This document shows positions 1 to 11,414 of a DNA stretch of 64,000 nt, in pieces. Numbering within the stretch: position 1 is the stretch's first letter; every line of letters begins with the position of its first letter. Origin of the DNA: Sphaeramia orbicularis (taxonomy: Eukaryota; Chordata; Actinopteri; Kurtiformes; Apogonidae). Where the stretch lies: positions 28,968,605-29,032,604 of the forward strand of contig NC_043963.1 in the NCBI RefSeq assembly GCF_902148855.1, in the 5' to 3' direction. Below the pieces are notes generated by a model. That model did no database searches. It was given only the letters and a program-made list of their open reading frames with translations, and had not been told where the DNA came from. A program made the translations under genes and the position numbers.

Positions 1-3000
1 AGAAGCACGTGATAAAACACATACACCAGATTATCTGCGTGCTAAATGAGTTAGATCATATGGATTCAGTCAAACATTTGACTTTTTAGCTTTTTATGTT
101 TATGTTTGGCATGGTATGTTCAGTAAAGAGGGTGTCACATCAAAAATCATTCTACATGTAGAATCTTTATGTTAATGCTAATATGGTTAATGTTTATATT
201 AACCTCCTGAGACCCAGCAATGCATATTTGTCATACCCTTCTGTAGGGGACAAGAGTTCCACAGCTTCATTCAAAAAAAAAAAAGGAGTTTAAATTAAAA
301 AAAAAAAAAAAGAGAGAGAGAGAAAATGTATCTGGAAAAAACTGTTGCATTATGCTGTTTCCAATTAAAACAGTTTAATGTAAAAAAGCCCAAACTTTCC
401 TTTGGAATTAATATTACTTAAAACCAGTAAAAATAGTTTCAAACCCTAAAGTTCTTTCTGTATAGCTGGAAAAAAAAGAGTTGAGTCACCATCCTATGAC
501 TCAATGGGTTTTATTTCCTTTTCTTAATATCCTGTTAAAAATTGGCTCTGATCAAAGATGTAATTAAAATTGATATTCTATAAATAAGACCCTGAAGTTG
601 ACTTAGAACTATCAAGTAGGTCTGACAATATGAGTGGAGGCACAGGAGTGAAGTTCCTGTGGTCTGTCAAACACATCCTCTGGCGGGGCCTAATGTGGCG
701 TGTGACACGTCACACCCTATCACTCTGCCTTACAGATGACCAGCCGCTTACGTATGCCGCGTGCACCACTGGATCCCAAACCAGACACTGTCAGGTGTGA
801 TAACAGTTTGAGCACCAAACCCACTCTGAAGCCTTGCCCTCTCCCATTCCCCCACATTTCATTTGATGCTGCAGACGCACAGCTCACAGTCTGCTATGCA
901 CCACTGCAAGCATGTGCAGTGTCCTAAAGACACTTTTATTACTGGTTCACCTGCACATTCCCCCAGGCTGAGGACCAGAGATAACCCCACCGCTCTGCTC
1001 CCACGGACCAGCGAACCACTCTCCATCACTGGGGGGGTTTATAGAGATAAGGACTGCTGCTGATCCCAGCTCTTTGGAGGGAATCAAATACTTCTACATC
1101 TGCCGAGGTTCAGTGTCGGCATGGGTAGATAGTCAGAGACAATGGAGGATGCTTTACTTACATGCACCAAACATAAATTCTGTTATCCTACCAGACTATT
1201 ATTTCACTGCATAAAAGCTCTGAGTAAGTTTTTGAGTCTGTTTGAGAGGATCTCTTTTCTAAAAATTGCACACTAAAGGCTTATAGTCTTTTTTTTTTTT
1301 CGGTTGCTCACTCTGACATTTGTGCCCCTTGGTCCCAAAATGTGCTGCTACATTTTGCATTGGAGGTAAATGTTCCTCCAGCACACACTCATTATTTCAA
1401 TCCTCACAAGGCTGAGGACGGATGCAGCCTCTCTGACAGCATTTGATGCTCTCTTGCTCTTTCTTTCTCGTACCACTATTTCCTCTACTTAAAGGAGATC
1501 TTTGTATTTGAATAAAAAAAGGATATATTTCCCTTTGGGCTCTTCTATTTTAATCTAATTGCTATCAAAGCTAAGTAACGTGTGGTTGATGTTTAATCAC
1601 ATTAGGTAACTTTGTGATAGTGAAAATTACCCTGCTTGCTCACACATTGAAGTTAAAAGAGAATTCTGTAGAATGCCTGGTGGAAACCTTTCCATAATAA
1701 TGATTTCATCATAACTGCATATATTTGCGACAGTTTTATTTTTGAAGGTAGATCCTTATAGATAGATTTTTAAAGTTACGATCAAGTGTAAGACTTTTTT
1801 TTTTTTTTTTGAGTTGTTTTCATTAATCCTTCACTTGCCCTAATGTTTGGGTTTTTTTTTTACTATAGTATAAATATGACAGTAGTAAATGACTAAACGA
1901 ACATTAAGTGATGTGTAAGATCTCCATAACTGAAACCTCTTTATCATGTTCTTGCCTGTCTTGTCTAACCTGGTTGGCTTTTTTCTCACAGTGAACCTAT
2001 GATCATTCCCCTTTTTTGCTCTGTTTGGTTTTCAACATGAAGGGAATGCTGGAGCAGATAATCATGCAGTCTACTGTATACTGAAGCCTGATAAAACAAT
2101 GTGATGGTGGAAGGGAAGAAAATCAGCAAGGAGCAATTTTTCTGTGCTGGATTGTTCTCTTTGATCTGGGTGCAGTGAAAGGAGGGCATTATGTAACGTC
2201 TCAGCACACACATGGCCGACTGTGTGACTGCCAAACACCAGGGGGAGTGGTGTGGTGGTGGTTGTGGTGGTGATGGAGGGGTGCTGTGGCAAAGGGGAGG
2301 AGGTAGACAGACAAGGAGAATGGGAATGGGGCCATGGAAGACAGTGGTAGATGGACGTAAGAGGAAAAAACATCACTGCTCATATTGGTGTTAGACCACT
2401 TTCCTTATTAAGGCTGTTCAGTCAAGCAGCTGTAATGTAGGCCCTAACAAGCGTTTATAATGAGACATGAGAATGTCCCCTTAGTAATGGTTCAAACATT
2501 TATCTGCTGTTCAGTGCCCAAAACCCCCTGTCTTAATATGAATCCTTCCTGCTTGTAATTATATGGAGTTCTGATCATGTCCATAAAATATGATCTCTGG
2601 CTAACAAGAAGTAGTTAGTCTTTCATTGTATGTCCTAATTGGAAGCTATTCATTATCTGGGTTGGAAAAAACAAGACGGCGGCATAGTCGTGCAACTGTG
2701 CAGCAGATGGCCCTTTAAATCAATCATTTACAAATCAATCATTAATATATAACAATGTGAAATTTAAGCCAAGTGTATCAGTGGGAAATCGCCTGACTGG
2801 TGTCAGACACATACGGCCAAAAGGGGTGGACTGAATATGTGCAACAAAACAGGTCAAAGATGGGCAGCGTGGCAGCGGTGAGCAGCACTGAGCATCACTG
2901 GGACGTAAAGAGAAATGTATTATTAGGACCCTGCCAAATCAATGTAACGTGCATGCCACACAAGAAGACCTTATCCTTCTGTCTCAACTGATAGAAGGAG

Positions 3001-5512
3001 GAAATGAGGAAAAGACAAAAAGTGATGGTAGAGTGAGTTGGTGGTGGTGTGCAGCTGAAACTGATGTTGAAATGGCCTGACAGGGTCTGTTTCTGTTCAT
3101 TGGAAGACTGTGATCCAGAGTGACCGTGTTGTCTTCCCCTTCCCTCCACAAAGGTTTATGCCATTGCCAGCAGTCTCACATGACACAATGAATGAGCCAC
3201 AATTGCTTGAGCCAGAGACGCTCATCAGGTCAGTCTTAAAGTACATCCAACCTCGCGCTTTAATCCATACAACATTCAACAGTCATTTATGAGCAAATCG
3301 GCATCGGATCTCGATATTTCCCCCCTTGTTTGCGACCTATAGTAAGGCTGCGGCTGCATTTTAGAAAGACATGCTTGGTAATCGGGTGTGTTGGGCTGTC
3401 AGCTCAGGGTGCATGATCTTGCCAGCATGACTCAAGTCTGCCCGTGAGCTGCTTCCTGTGCCTGTGCATCTACTCCAGTTGCTTGTATGATTATTTTAGA
3501 TCTTTTGCCCTAGGATGTGTGTGCATCCTCACAGCAGAGAGCCACAGAAATAAGAAAAAAAAAAAAAAAATGGAGGAGGGGGGAAATAGATAATGTTTCA
3601 AATAATCTACAGGCAATCATGCAAATTCCCCAGACATTGTGCACTCGGGGATGCTGTAGAAGTAGGGGTGCAGCCTCGCGTTCTATTCAGGCACAACAAA
3701 TTTGGAATTATGCAAACGAAAGAATGAGATCTCTATCAGCTATTTGCAACAGGCTAACATGTAGGCAATATGTGAGCTAACATGTGTGATGCCGCAAAGG
3801 CCACTTTTCCCATTTAGCCTTGTAGTGAAATTATACATTTATCCAATTGGATTAATTATAACCCCATACCGGTTGTCGAGAGTGTGCAGTGTCGTTAGCG
3901 GTTGTCATTGGTTCACTCCATTTACGTAACGAGAGAGAGGAAAATGGAGAGAGGACAATGTTCAACATATGTGTGTCTTGACCGTGTCTGAAAGCAGCAG
4001 AGTCCATCCTATTACAGCAATAACAAGGAGGCAGCCACTGAGAGACCAGTCCTCCATTGCGAGCACAGATGTTCATGCTCCTTGTGGCCTTCACACACTG
4101 AAGGGGCCAAGCCAAATTTGGCCTGACCCTGATGTGTCATCTTGATTTAGACCATATTTTCACGTCGGTCACCAATGCGTCTTGATATCTACGTTCATGT
4201 TCGTGCCTGCGTATGTATCTGTAGTGGGGTTTTTTCCACGCAAGCAGGAGAATTGTGGATCTTTTCTCCCATAATCCCATGAGAGTAGGCTCCTTGGAAG
4301 GCATGGTGCTGCCGAAGCTGGAGCATTGTAGTTGGTGAATGGTTGGGTCTAATCTCGTGGAGGCAGTGGTCTGTTGGAGGGGCTTTTGAGCAGTTCTGAG
4401 CCTGAGGGGTGAGAGAAACAACAACAGCAACCACAACAACAAAAAAAAAAGATCTTTTCCTTTTTCTTGTAGTTTGAAGATCTGCCTTATGAATGGTGCT
4501 CGGCAAATTCAAATTAGGGAAATCAAAGTGGAGGTACTCGCATTAGCATTTCCATTCAGTCCTTCTAGATTCTTATTTCATCCTAAGATTTAATTATGGA
4601 TATGCTAATACTACATAGTGTTTCCAATACATAAATACATCTTTAAATTAAAATAACAAAAAAACTGGGGCCATATTGGGTGACATCTAATACATATTCT
4701 GATCTCGGCGTGGTATAGACAGTCACCCTGCCATGTACGGTTTCACATCCCCAAAAAAGGCACAATGTTGAAAAGCTGCATCTATATCAATCTTCCCACA
4801 GTGGTGACGCTTATGTCTTTGTCTGATCTCCAGGGACTGAAGAATTTTGGGATGCTGGTATCATGGTATAACACCGCCATCTGGTGGAAGAATCAAAACC
4901 AGCATGATCCTTCTCCCCAAGAACCATCAGGCCCTTTATCCCATTTCCAGTATCTGCACACTGAGATACTTTCACTTTGAGGTCAACGCTTAAGTCTGAA
5001 CTGAGTCATCATTTGCGATTTCCCCTGTTCCCACTTTAAATGTAACAGATTTTTCCAGCAACAATTATCCGGTCTTTAGTTGCCATGACACCAAATCAAC
5101 CAAACAGGCCGGGGGAAGAGGCCAGCTGCCTGTCGAGAACATGACGACTTAGCCGTAAAATCTGTTAGGCAGCTGTTAAACAGAAATGGAAAAGTATTAA
5201 ATATACAGCTGTTTGGGGACCACCTTGTCAACAGGCTTTTATTTTTAACTAGAAAAATATGTTTACCACAGGAACATCCAAATAACTGCACATGGGACAA
5301 AGATGAGCCAAGCCACCAGATAAAGATGTCTTACAGGGATAAGAGTGGAAGGATTACTTTATGTCTATTAAAAACCTCCTATGTTTGCATGTCTTAAGTG
5401 ATTAGTTTGTTTTTTAGCTGATGGGGAGTTAAACAAAATCAATACTTTTCTCATTGTGCTGGAATGTCAATATGTTCCATGCAACACTGAGCATAGAAAC
5501 ACTGAAACGTCA
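1..5512. other. Gene-poor intergenic stretch
   Basis: I recognise no protein-coding exon here. Open frames are short, mutually overlapping and low in complexity (for example those over the GGT-rich tract near 2230-2300). A dispersed repeat lies at about 204-420. One exon-like segment at about 3152-3227 has a pyrimidine-rich CACAAAG acceptor, an open frame and a CAG|gtcag donor, but matches no family I know. Confidence 0.6.
204..420 (+). repeat. Dispersed AT-rich repeat, copy A
   Basis: This stretch shares its layout with 20585-20815. Both have a GAGACCCAG/AAGACCCAG-type start, then a stretch about a 'ggg(a)gacaagagttccacagctt'-like motif (broken here into short shared words such as CACAGCTT), a poly-A tract, and then ACTGTTGCAT and CTGTTTCCAAT. 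The second copy ends with an inverted CCTGGGTCTT, suggesting terminal inverted repeats and a MITE origin. The family is not identified. Confidence 0.55.
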
Positions 5513-5520
5513 CACTAGAT

Positions 5521-6280
5521 CAGGGGTCTCAAACATGCGGCCAAATGCCAAAGGTTCCAATCTGGCCCGTGGGATGTTTTTGCAAAGTCAAAAATTCCAC
5601 AGTCTTGAATTGAATTAAGCAAAAAAAAAAAAAAAAAAAATTAGCTTGAATTAAGGAAAAAATGTTGAATTAAGCAAAAAAAAAAACAAAACTTCAGTTA
5701 AGTTAAAAAAAAAATCTTGAATTAAGCCAAAAAAAAATCTTAAATTTAGCCAAAAATCTTGAATTAAGCAAAAAATCTCAAATTAACAATTTCACATTTT
5801 TTTCTTTGTTTTAGTAAAAAAAAATAACATTAAATTATGAAAACATTCACATTTATAAGCTATCCTGTAACAATAAAACATGAATAACCTGAACAAATAT
5901 GAACAACCTGAAATGTCTAAAGAAAATTAAGCACAAGTTTAACAATTTTCTCCCTGTTACTAAATGTTTAGAGTCTTTGTAGATCCGATACATAATGCAC
6001 ATGTAGAAATGATAAGTTGAAGTGTAATATTGTCAAAATTACACTTACTTTTCTTAAGAAATTTCAGTTTTTTCAGGTTATTCACATCTTTTTTGTTTGG
6101 ATAGTTTATAAAAGTTATAGTTATAGTTTTCATAATTTAATTTTTTTTTTCTTTAGTCTAAAACAAAGACAAAAATTTGGAGTCGTCATTATTTATATGC
6201 TATTATGTTATTATTTTACTGGTCCGGCCCACTTCAGATCAAATTGGGCTGAATGTGGCCCCTGAAAGAAAATGAGTTTG
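5521..6280 (+). mobile_element. Non-autonomous hAT-like element (family A, copy 1)
   Basis: The element starts CAGGGGTCTCAAACATGCGG and ends in GTGGCCCCTGAAAG...AATGAGTTTG. It is bounded by a perfect 8-bp direct repeat, CACTAGAT, at 5513-5520 and 6281-6288, the target-site length of hAT transposons. The last few bases of the right inverted repeat are missing. Three more copies occur at 15717-16162, 39909-40606 and 53670-54345. It encodes no transposase. Confidence 0.8.
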
Positions 6281-6436
6281 CACTAGATTCTAGATAATAT
6301 GTTTTTCTGCCGGTGCACAAAGTATTTGAAGGTGAACAGAAGCGGTATGATTATGAAGGTGCATTCAAACTGAAGGTTTTACAGTATAAACGATCAGTCC
6401 AATGCCTTTTATAAGATGGATAGGGTGGTATTTTAA

Positions 6437-7176
6437 CCCATAAAGACCCAAACATCCACCATCTACCAAAATCATCTACTGATATAAACGGTTTAATCCC
6501 TGTTGATCCATAGATCCATGTAAAAAATTGGTGTCAGATACAGTTTTTCATCTTTTCATAGTCATCAGATATGACCCATTTGGACGTTCAGAGGCACCGT
6601 AGTGAACATTGAAACACCGTCATCTTCATTGTCATCATCAGAATCAGAATCAGATTTATTGCCAAGTAATTTTCCATTGCAAGGAATTTGTCTTGGTTCT
6701 GTTGGTGCAAACAGTTAAAAGAAGCAGATATCAAAATAAAATAAGAATATAGAAAAACAGAAGTGGTTGCCTTAAGAAGTGAAAAAGAGAAAAAGGTATT
6801 ATGTACATATATACACTAACATATGTGCTGGAAACTGGAAACTTGATTCACCAGTAAAACCCATGGAGTTGAATCAATGACAGTGGATGGAGACACTTGG
6901 TTTATGTTCAGTTAATGATAGATTTTGATGAAAAAAGTCACTTTTTCTTCAGTTTTCTCTATTATTATAATAATCCTCAACTTTACTCTGAGCTTAAATG
7001 AACATCTACATGAATAGTAAATTAAATGCTGGAAAATACCTGATTTCATGCGGAAAAAAACACAAAATACAGAAGATAATGTTACAATAAATGGTGATAA
7101 ATCACTTAAGGATGGTTAAATATAGAGAAAAATTCATTTTGGAACTGCGACAAATGTCCCACTGGGTCCTTATGGG
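6437..7176 (+). mobile_element. PiggyBac-like MITE (family P, copy 1)
   Basis: It is flanked on both sides by TTAA (6433-6436 and 7177-7180), with inverted ends CCCATAAAGACCC and GGGTCCTTATGGG. TTAA target sites with CCC termini are the signature of piggyBac-type elements. There is no coding sequence. A different repeat, beginning with TCAGAATCAGAATCAG, interrupts it at about 6645-6830. Relatives lie at 7964-9226, 35416-36563 and 36702-36965. Confidence 0.75.
6645..6830. repeat. Dispersed repeat inside a MITE, probable retroelement tail
   Basis: The segment begins with TCAGAATCAGAATCAG followed by ATTTATTGCCAAGTAATTTT and later AAGGAATTTGTCTTGG. A short tandem hexamer next to a 'TTATTGcCA' core is typical of fish retroelement 3' ends in reverse orientation. 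It interrupts the piggyBac-like MITE. I cannot name the family. Confidence 0.4.
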
Positions 7177-7258
7177 TTAATTTTTTGTTGTGGTGATGAC
7201 TGTCCAATGTGACCAAAGAATCAGAAAAAGTGAAAAGTGGTACACTAATCAGAGTATT

Positions 7259-7259
7259 C

Positions 7260-7322
<63 letters not shown>

Positions 7323-7331
7323 GTTATTATC
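7259..7331. repeat. (ATT)n microsatellite
   Basis: About 24 uninterrupted ATT units, with one GTT near the right end. Confidence 0.95.
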
Positions 7332-8344
7332 TTTGACAGAAGACTCTCCTTCTAAGACAGCTCAATCATCTCTGTAGTGTAATATTTAAGTATCTGATGA
7401 GCAACAGGCTTCAGTTAATATTTATCGGGCAAGTGACTATTTTTGGTAATTTCCGTATGCATTACCAGACAGTGACCAGGAACAATTACAGTGAGAACAG
7501 CCAAGCAACAATCGCAGGTCTACAGGGTCTGTACGGTCCACCTCTGCATGAACAGTGAGTGTACCTGCTTTGTTAGGTACCATGAAGTAATGGTACTAAT
7601 GTAAGGAATGACGTTTTAAAGGGTAATGTGGATGTGGACAGGTGTCTGGATCAGCACTTAAGTTAGTCTAATGTTCTAAAAGTGATGTTTTAATGTTCTA
7701 AAATATATGTTCTTTTCACCGTACATGTGTTTTTATTACATTTTTAATATATACTTCTTTTTTTGCCACTTATGAGTAAGGATCCAAAAACGGTAACTTG
7801 ATTAACCTTGATTTTCTACATGAAAATAAAATTGAAAAATTTCACAAAATACATCTTAGGTCCTCCAATAACACACTAAAGTTAACATTTTGAATTCCAC
7901 AGTATTTCTATGAGTGACCTATAAAGGGTTAAGAAACAACTAGATTTACTCAAGGGATTTTAACCCATAAAGACCCAGTGCTATTTAAGTGGCAATTTTC
8001 ATATCGATAAATTCTCTCTAACATTTCTTGAGCGGTTTCTCACCATTTACTATAAAATTATCTACTGTATTTTGCATTTTTCAGTGAAAATCAAATATTT
8101 TCCTATATTTAATTCTTTCAACATGGAGATGATCAGAAGAGTTCAGATTAAAGTTGAGGGTTATCATATCAAAAACAGATCAGAGATTATCAGCAGACAT
8201 AACAGAATGTAAACACTGGTGTCTGCATCCACTGTCATGTGTTAGACTGCATTGGTTTTACTGGTGAATCAATGTTGCAGAAGTTGACTATATTTCCACA
8301 TTGACTACAGAGCCTCAGAATGTCCAAATGGATCATATCTGATG

Positions 8345-8930
8345 ACCACACTGTAAAAAAAAATCTGTAATTTAACAGAATTTTCAGTGTTTATTTTCCA
8401 GATTTTTCCTGTATTTTTAAGATACAGGAAAATATCAATGAAATGACAGAATTAGACTGATTTTACATGTCAAATGTAAAATAACACGAAAAAACTGTAA
8501 CTGAATAACCAAAAAATTTCTATTTTTTAAAAGAATTGGGTTTTTTTTCACAGAAAAATACAGTGAAAATACATTTGCAAATGTATCGTAATTTCACAAA
8601 TATTTCTTTTCTATTTATGAGATTAAACTGTTAAAGTTTAATACGAAAAAAAAATAATAATAATACGATAAAATTACTGACAATTAACCATAAAAGAAGT
8701 ATTTGTTCTGTAAGTTTAACAAGACTTGTTTGTTAATTGACAAGTATCTTGTGTAATTATGAGAGGTTTCACAACAAAAATGTTGAATAGATTTTTGTGA
8801 ATGTATACCATGTATAAGCACTGATAAACTGTCCAAATATAGTTTTTAATCAGTGGATTGTACAACTTAGTCTCATTGAAAATTATTTACATACATATTT
8901 ATAAGTAATTTGATTGTGTTAATACAGGTA
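8345..8930. repeat. ACTGTAAAAA-type dispersed repeat
   Basis: It begins CACTGTAAAAAAAAATCTG and is built from TTTACAG/CTGTAAA-like words and many short A/T stretches, resembling a widespread fish MITE type with CACTGTAAAA ends. It sits inside the piggyBac-like MITE, so it inserted later. Its right boundary is uncertain. Confidence 0.45.
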
Positions 8931-8937
8931 AATATTC

Positions 8938-9170
8938 TTTATTACCTCCGCCAAGGAGGTTATGTTTTTGCCAGGGTTTGTTTGTTTGTCTGTCCGTTAG
9001 TGTGCAACATAACTCAAAAAGTTATGGACAGATTTGGATGAAATTTTCAGGGTTTGTTGGAAATGGGATAAGGAAGAAATGATTAAATTTGTGCATGAAA
9101 ACATGACAAAATGCATTTTACCTTAATTTTTTCAACATACTGATAGGTTTAGTGGTTCAGAAGCTATTAC
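8938..9170 (+). repeat. Dispersed repeat, CCTCCGCCAAGGAGG type, copy 1
   Basis: It contains TTACCTCCGCCAAGGAGG, then GTTATGTTTTTGCC, a GTTTGTCTGTCCG stretch and ACTCAAAAAGTTATGGACAG. The second copy at 54610-54812 shares the last two blocks in order and ends in the inverted GCCTTGGCGGAGG. The family name is unknown to me. Confidence 0.65.
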
Positions 9171-9399
9171 GCATCTTAGGTCAGTAGATAGTTTTGGTTG
9201 CCAGTGGTTGTTTGGGTCCTTGAGGGTTAAGAGAGGACTTATCATATCTGCAAATGTTAGAACTCTGAGATACTAAATGATATCTCTGTTGACTAAAAGA
9301 TGTTTTTTTTGTGCCTTTGAATCAGAAAACCTGTTTTCCCCCCAAATCTGCATGAAAGCAGCAGATTTAACAGGTAAAAACAAAACATATGTACAAAGT

Positions 9400-11414
9400 A
9401 ATGTATTCATTTTGTTTATTTGGAAGAAATTAAGTACAAAACAGTGGCATTTTCTTCCAGAGAAATAACAAAGTGAACAAATGTTTCTCCTTTTACTATA
9501 TGACGTGGAACTTTCTGCAGTCTTTGAGATCCAGGTAGTCTAAATATAGTAATTAAATAACGATGGTCTAACACCCCAAACATATTACTGAAAATCTACT
9601 TGTATCAAACAAGCAGATCCCGTGATAATCCCTAAAGTCCGCTATGGTACACACAGAAACCTAAAACTCTTTAAACGGTTAGTACAGACGTCTATCTGAC
9701 ACTGCACCGAGAAAGTCTTTCACCAAAAGACTGTTGTGTTCCTGCACTTAACTAAATCAACTTACAACTGTGGGAAAATAATCAACTTTTAGAAAGATTA
9801 AAAAGCATGGTTAGAAGATAATGAACATCCATGATACATGAGTACACTATTCTTAACAGAAAAAAAATATCTATGATCATTCCGCGCGGCGCAATGCTAG
9901 TCTGAAATGAGTTAAAATAAATATAAGCACAAGATAGTGAATAACAACTTAGAATACAAATACAAATGTAGGTTCACAGACAAAAAACAATCTGGAGTTA
10001 CCATCTCTCAATCAGTGTTGACCAACAGGTAATACTACTATAAGTAGAAATTAATTTAAAATAACTCACTTAAGGAAGATTTTTGCAGATTAAGATCACC
10101 ATGATTAAGAGGTCATGAAAAAAGTGTAACAGATTTTGCATACAAAAATGGAGGTGGCTGAAAACTGTCAGGCAGTCGATTGGAATGTCATTTTCTGGTG
10201 AATTTGTTAAAAAAAAAATTCCTTATCGTTTCGTTTTAATTCAGAAGGATGCGACTGCTTTTACAGTTCACACAATGGATATTCCCTCGGCTGTTCTCAG
10301 AAGAAACAAGGATTCTTCTGTCGCTATGTTTGCAGAGTCAATGTGAAACTACTTACTGTTAAGAATAAATAAAGCTAATAGACTGCTACAGAGGTTAATA
10401 TTGAGCTGTATTCAGTCACGTATTAAGCCCTGGCATCGACAGCTCCACAGAGTAACAAAGCAACGCAGCCCACGTCGCTGCATTCAGACAACCTGGCCAG
10501 AGGCTGTGTTTGTAGATGGATGCTAAGATAAACACCTACGTATAGTAATGAAAACCAGATACAAAAAATATATTGAGTACAACTGTACCAGCAGTGAGTA
10601 TTTCTAAAATGTTACAGATAAAAATAAATTCTGAGTAAATAGATCGTATAGAATAAGGTTTGTAATAGAAACCAGCTATTTGAAACATGCTTTCTAGTTA
10701 GAGAGAGATATCTACTAGTGTTGATATTAGTCTACTACGCGATCAGCCTTGATGTTGGGAGTGGGTGAAATTAAGTTAATAGTGGGTTAAGTCCAGTTCA
10801 GAATGATTAGAAATGAGTGTTTTCCGAAAACAGGGGACCAGGGCCTGGATTGCAGTATCACAAATTCAAAACACAAGACACGCTCTTTAACACACATCCT
10901 CCAAATGAAACAGGTAACCTGCTATCTACAATGGTCAAAATGTAATAGTGCAGATCAGACCTGGCTGTCCTTTTCAAGTAATAGAGATTCCAAAGCAGTG
11001 TAACTTTAAAATGAAAACCATGAATGGTAGCGCTGAGCAAAGACTAGATCTATGGCTTGTATGTTGCAAAAGGCAGGGAATTTCTTTGGCTATTGAGGCA
11101 TGTGAAAGGCATGTTAAAACAGAGCCTGAGCTCCCAGTAACTGATCACTCTGTCAATCTCATATCAAAGCAAAATAAAATCTATGATTGTACAGTTTTCA
11201 CAACCAACATAGTCAACACTGCCACGATTCTTTTTCCTTTCTCTTCTCTTTTTGAATGAACAGGACTTTGTCAATTTTTACATACAAATCTGACAGGTTG
11301 TGAACCTTGAGGCTCACGAGGTGAACAGCCTGTGTGAGCACCATATGTCTTCGATTGTTCTTGGGTTAAGGAAATTGATGCTTGGCAAGAAATGACAGTG
11401 TGCAATCTCCACTC
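9400..11414 (-). other. vgll4: Probable 3' UTR of vgll4
   Basis: This is roughly 2 kb downstream of the vgll4 reading frame with no coding potential. On the minus strand an AATAAA (plus-strand TTTATT at 9415-9420) could be the poly(A) signal. The length suits the long 3' UTR of vertebrate VGLL4. The exact end is a guess. Confidence 0.45.

Larger units (their letters stand above)
7964..9226 (+). mobile_element. PiggyBac-like MITE (family P, copy 2), interrupted
   Basis: TTAA followed by CCCATAAAGACCCAGTG is at the left (TTAA 7960-7963), and GGGTCCTTGAGGG then TTAA at the right (9227-9230). Internal words shared with the other copies include the sequence around GGATCATATCTGATGACCA and GTCAGTAGATAGTTTTGGTT. 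The middle is split by two other repeats, at about 8345-8930 and 8938-9170. Confidence 0.65.

Noticed and set aside
736-1063. Two overlapping open frames after a CTTACAG acceptor-like site
   Set aside because: No recognisable domain, no donor in a consistent phase, and low-complexity Pro/Ser composition.
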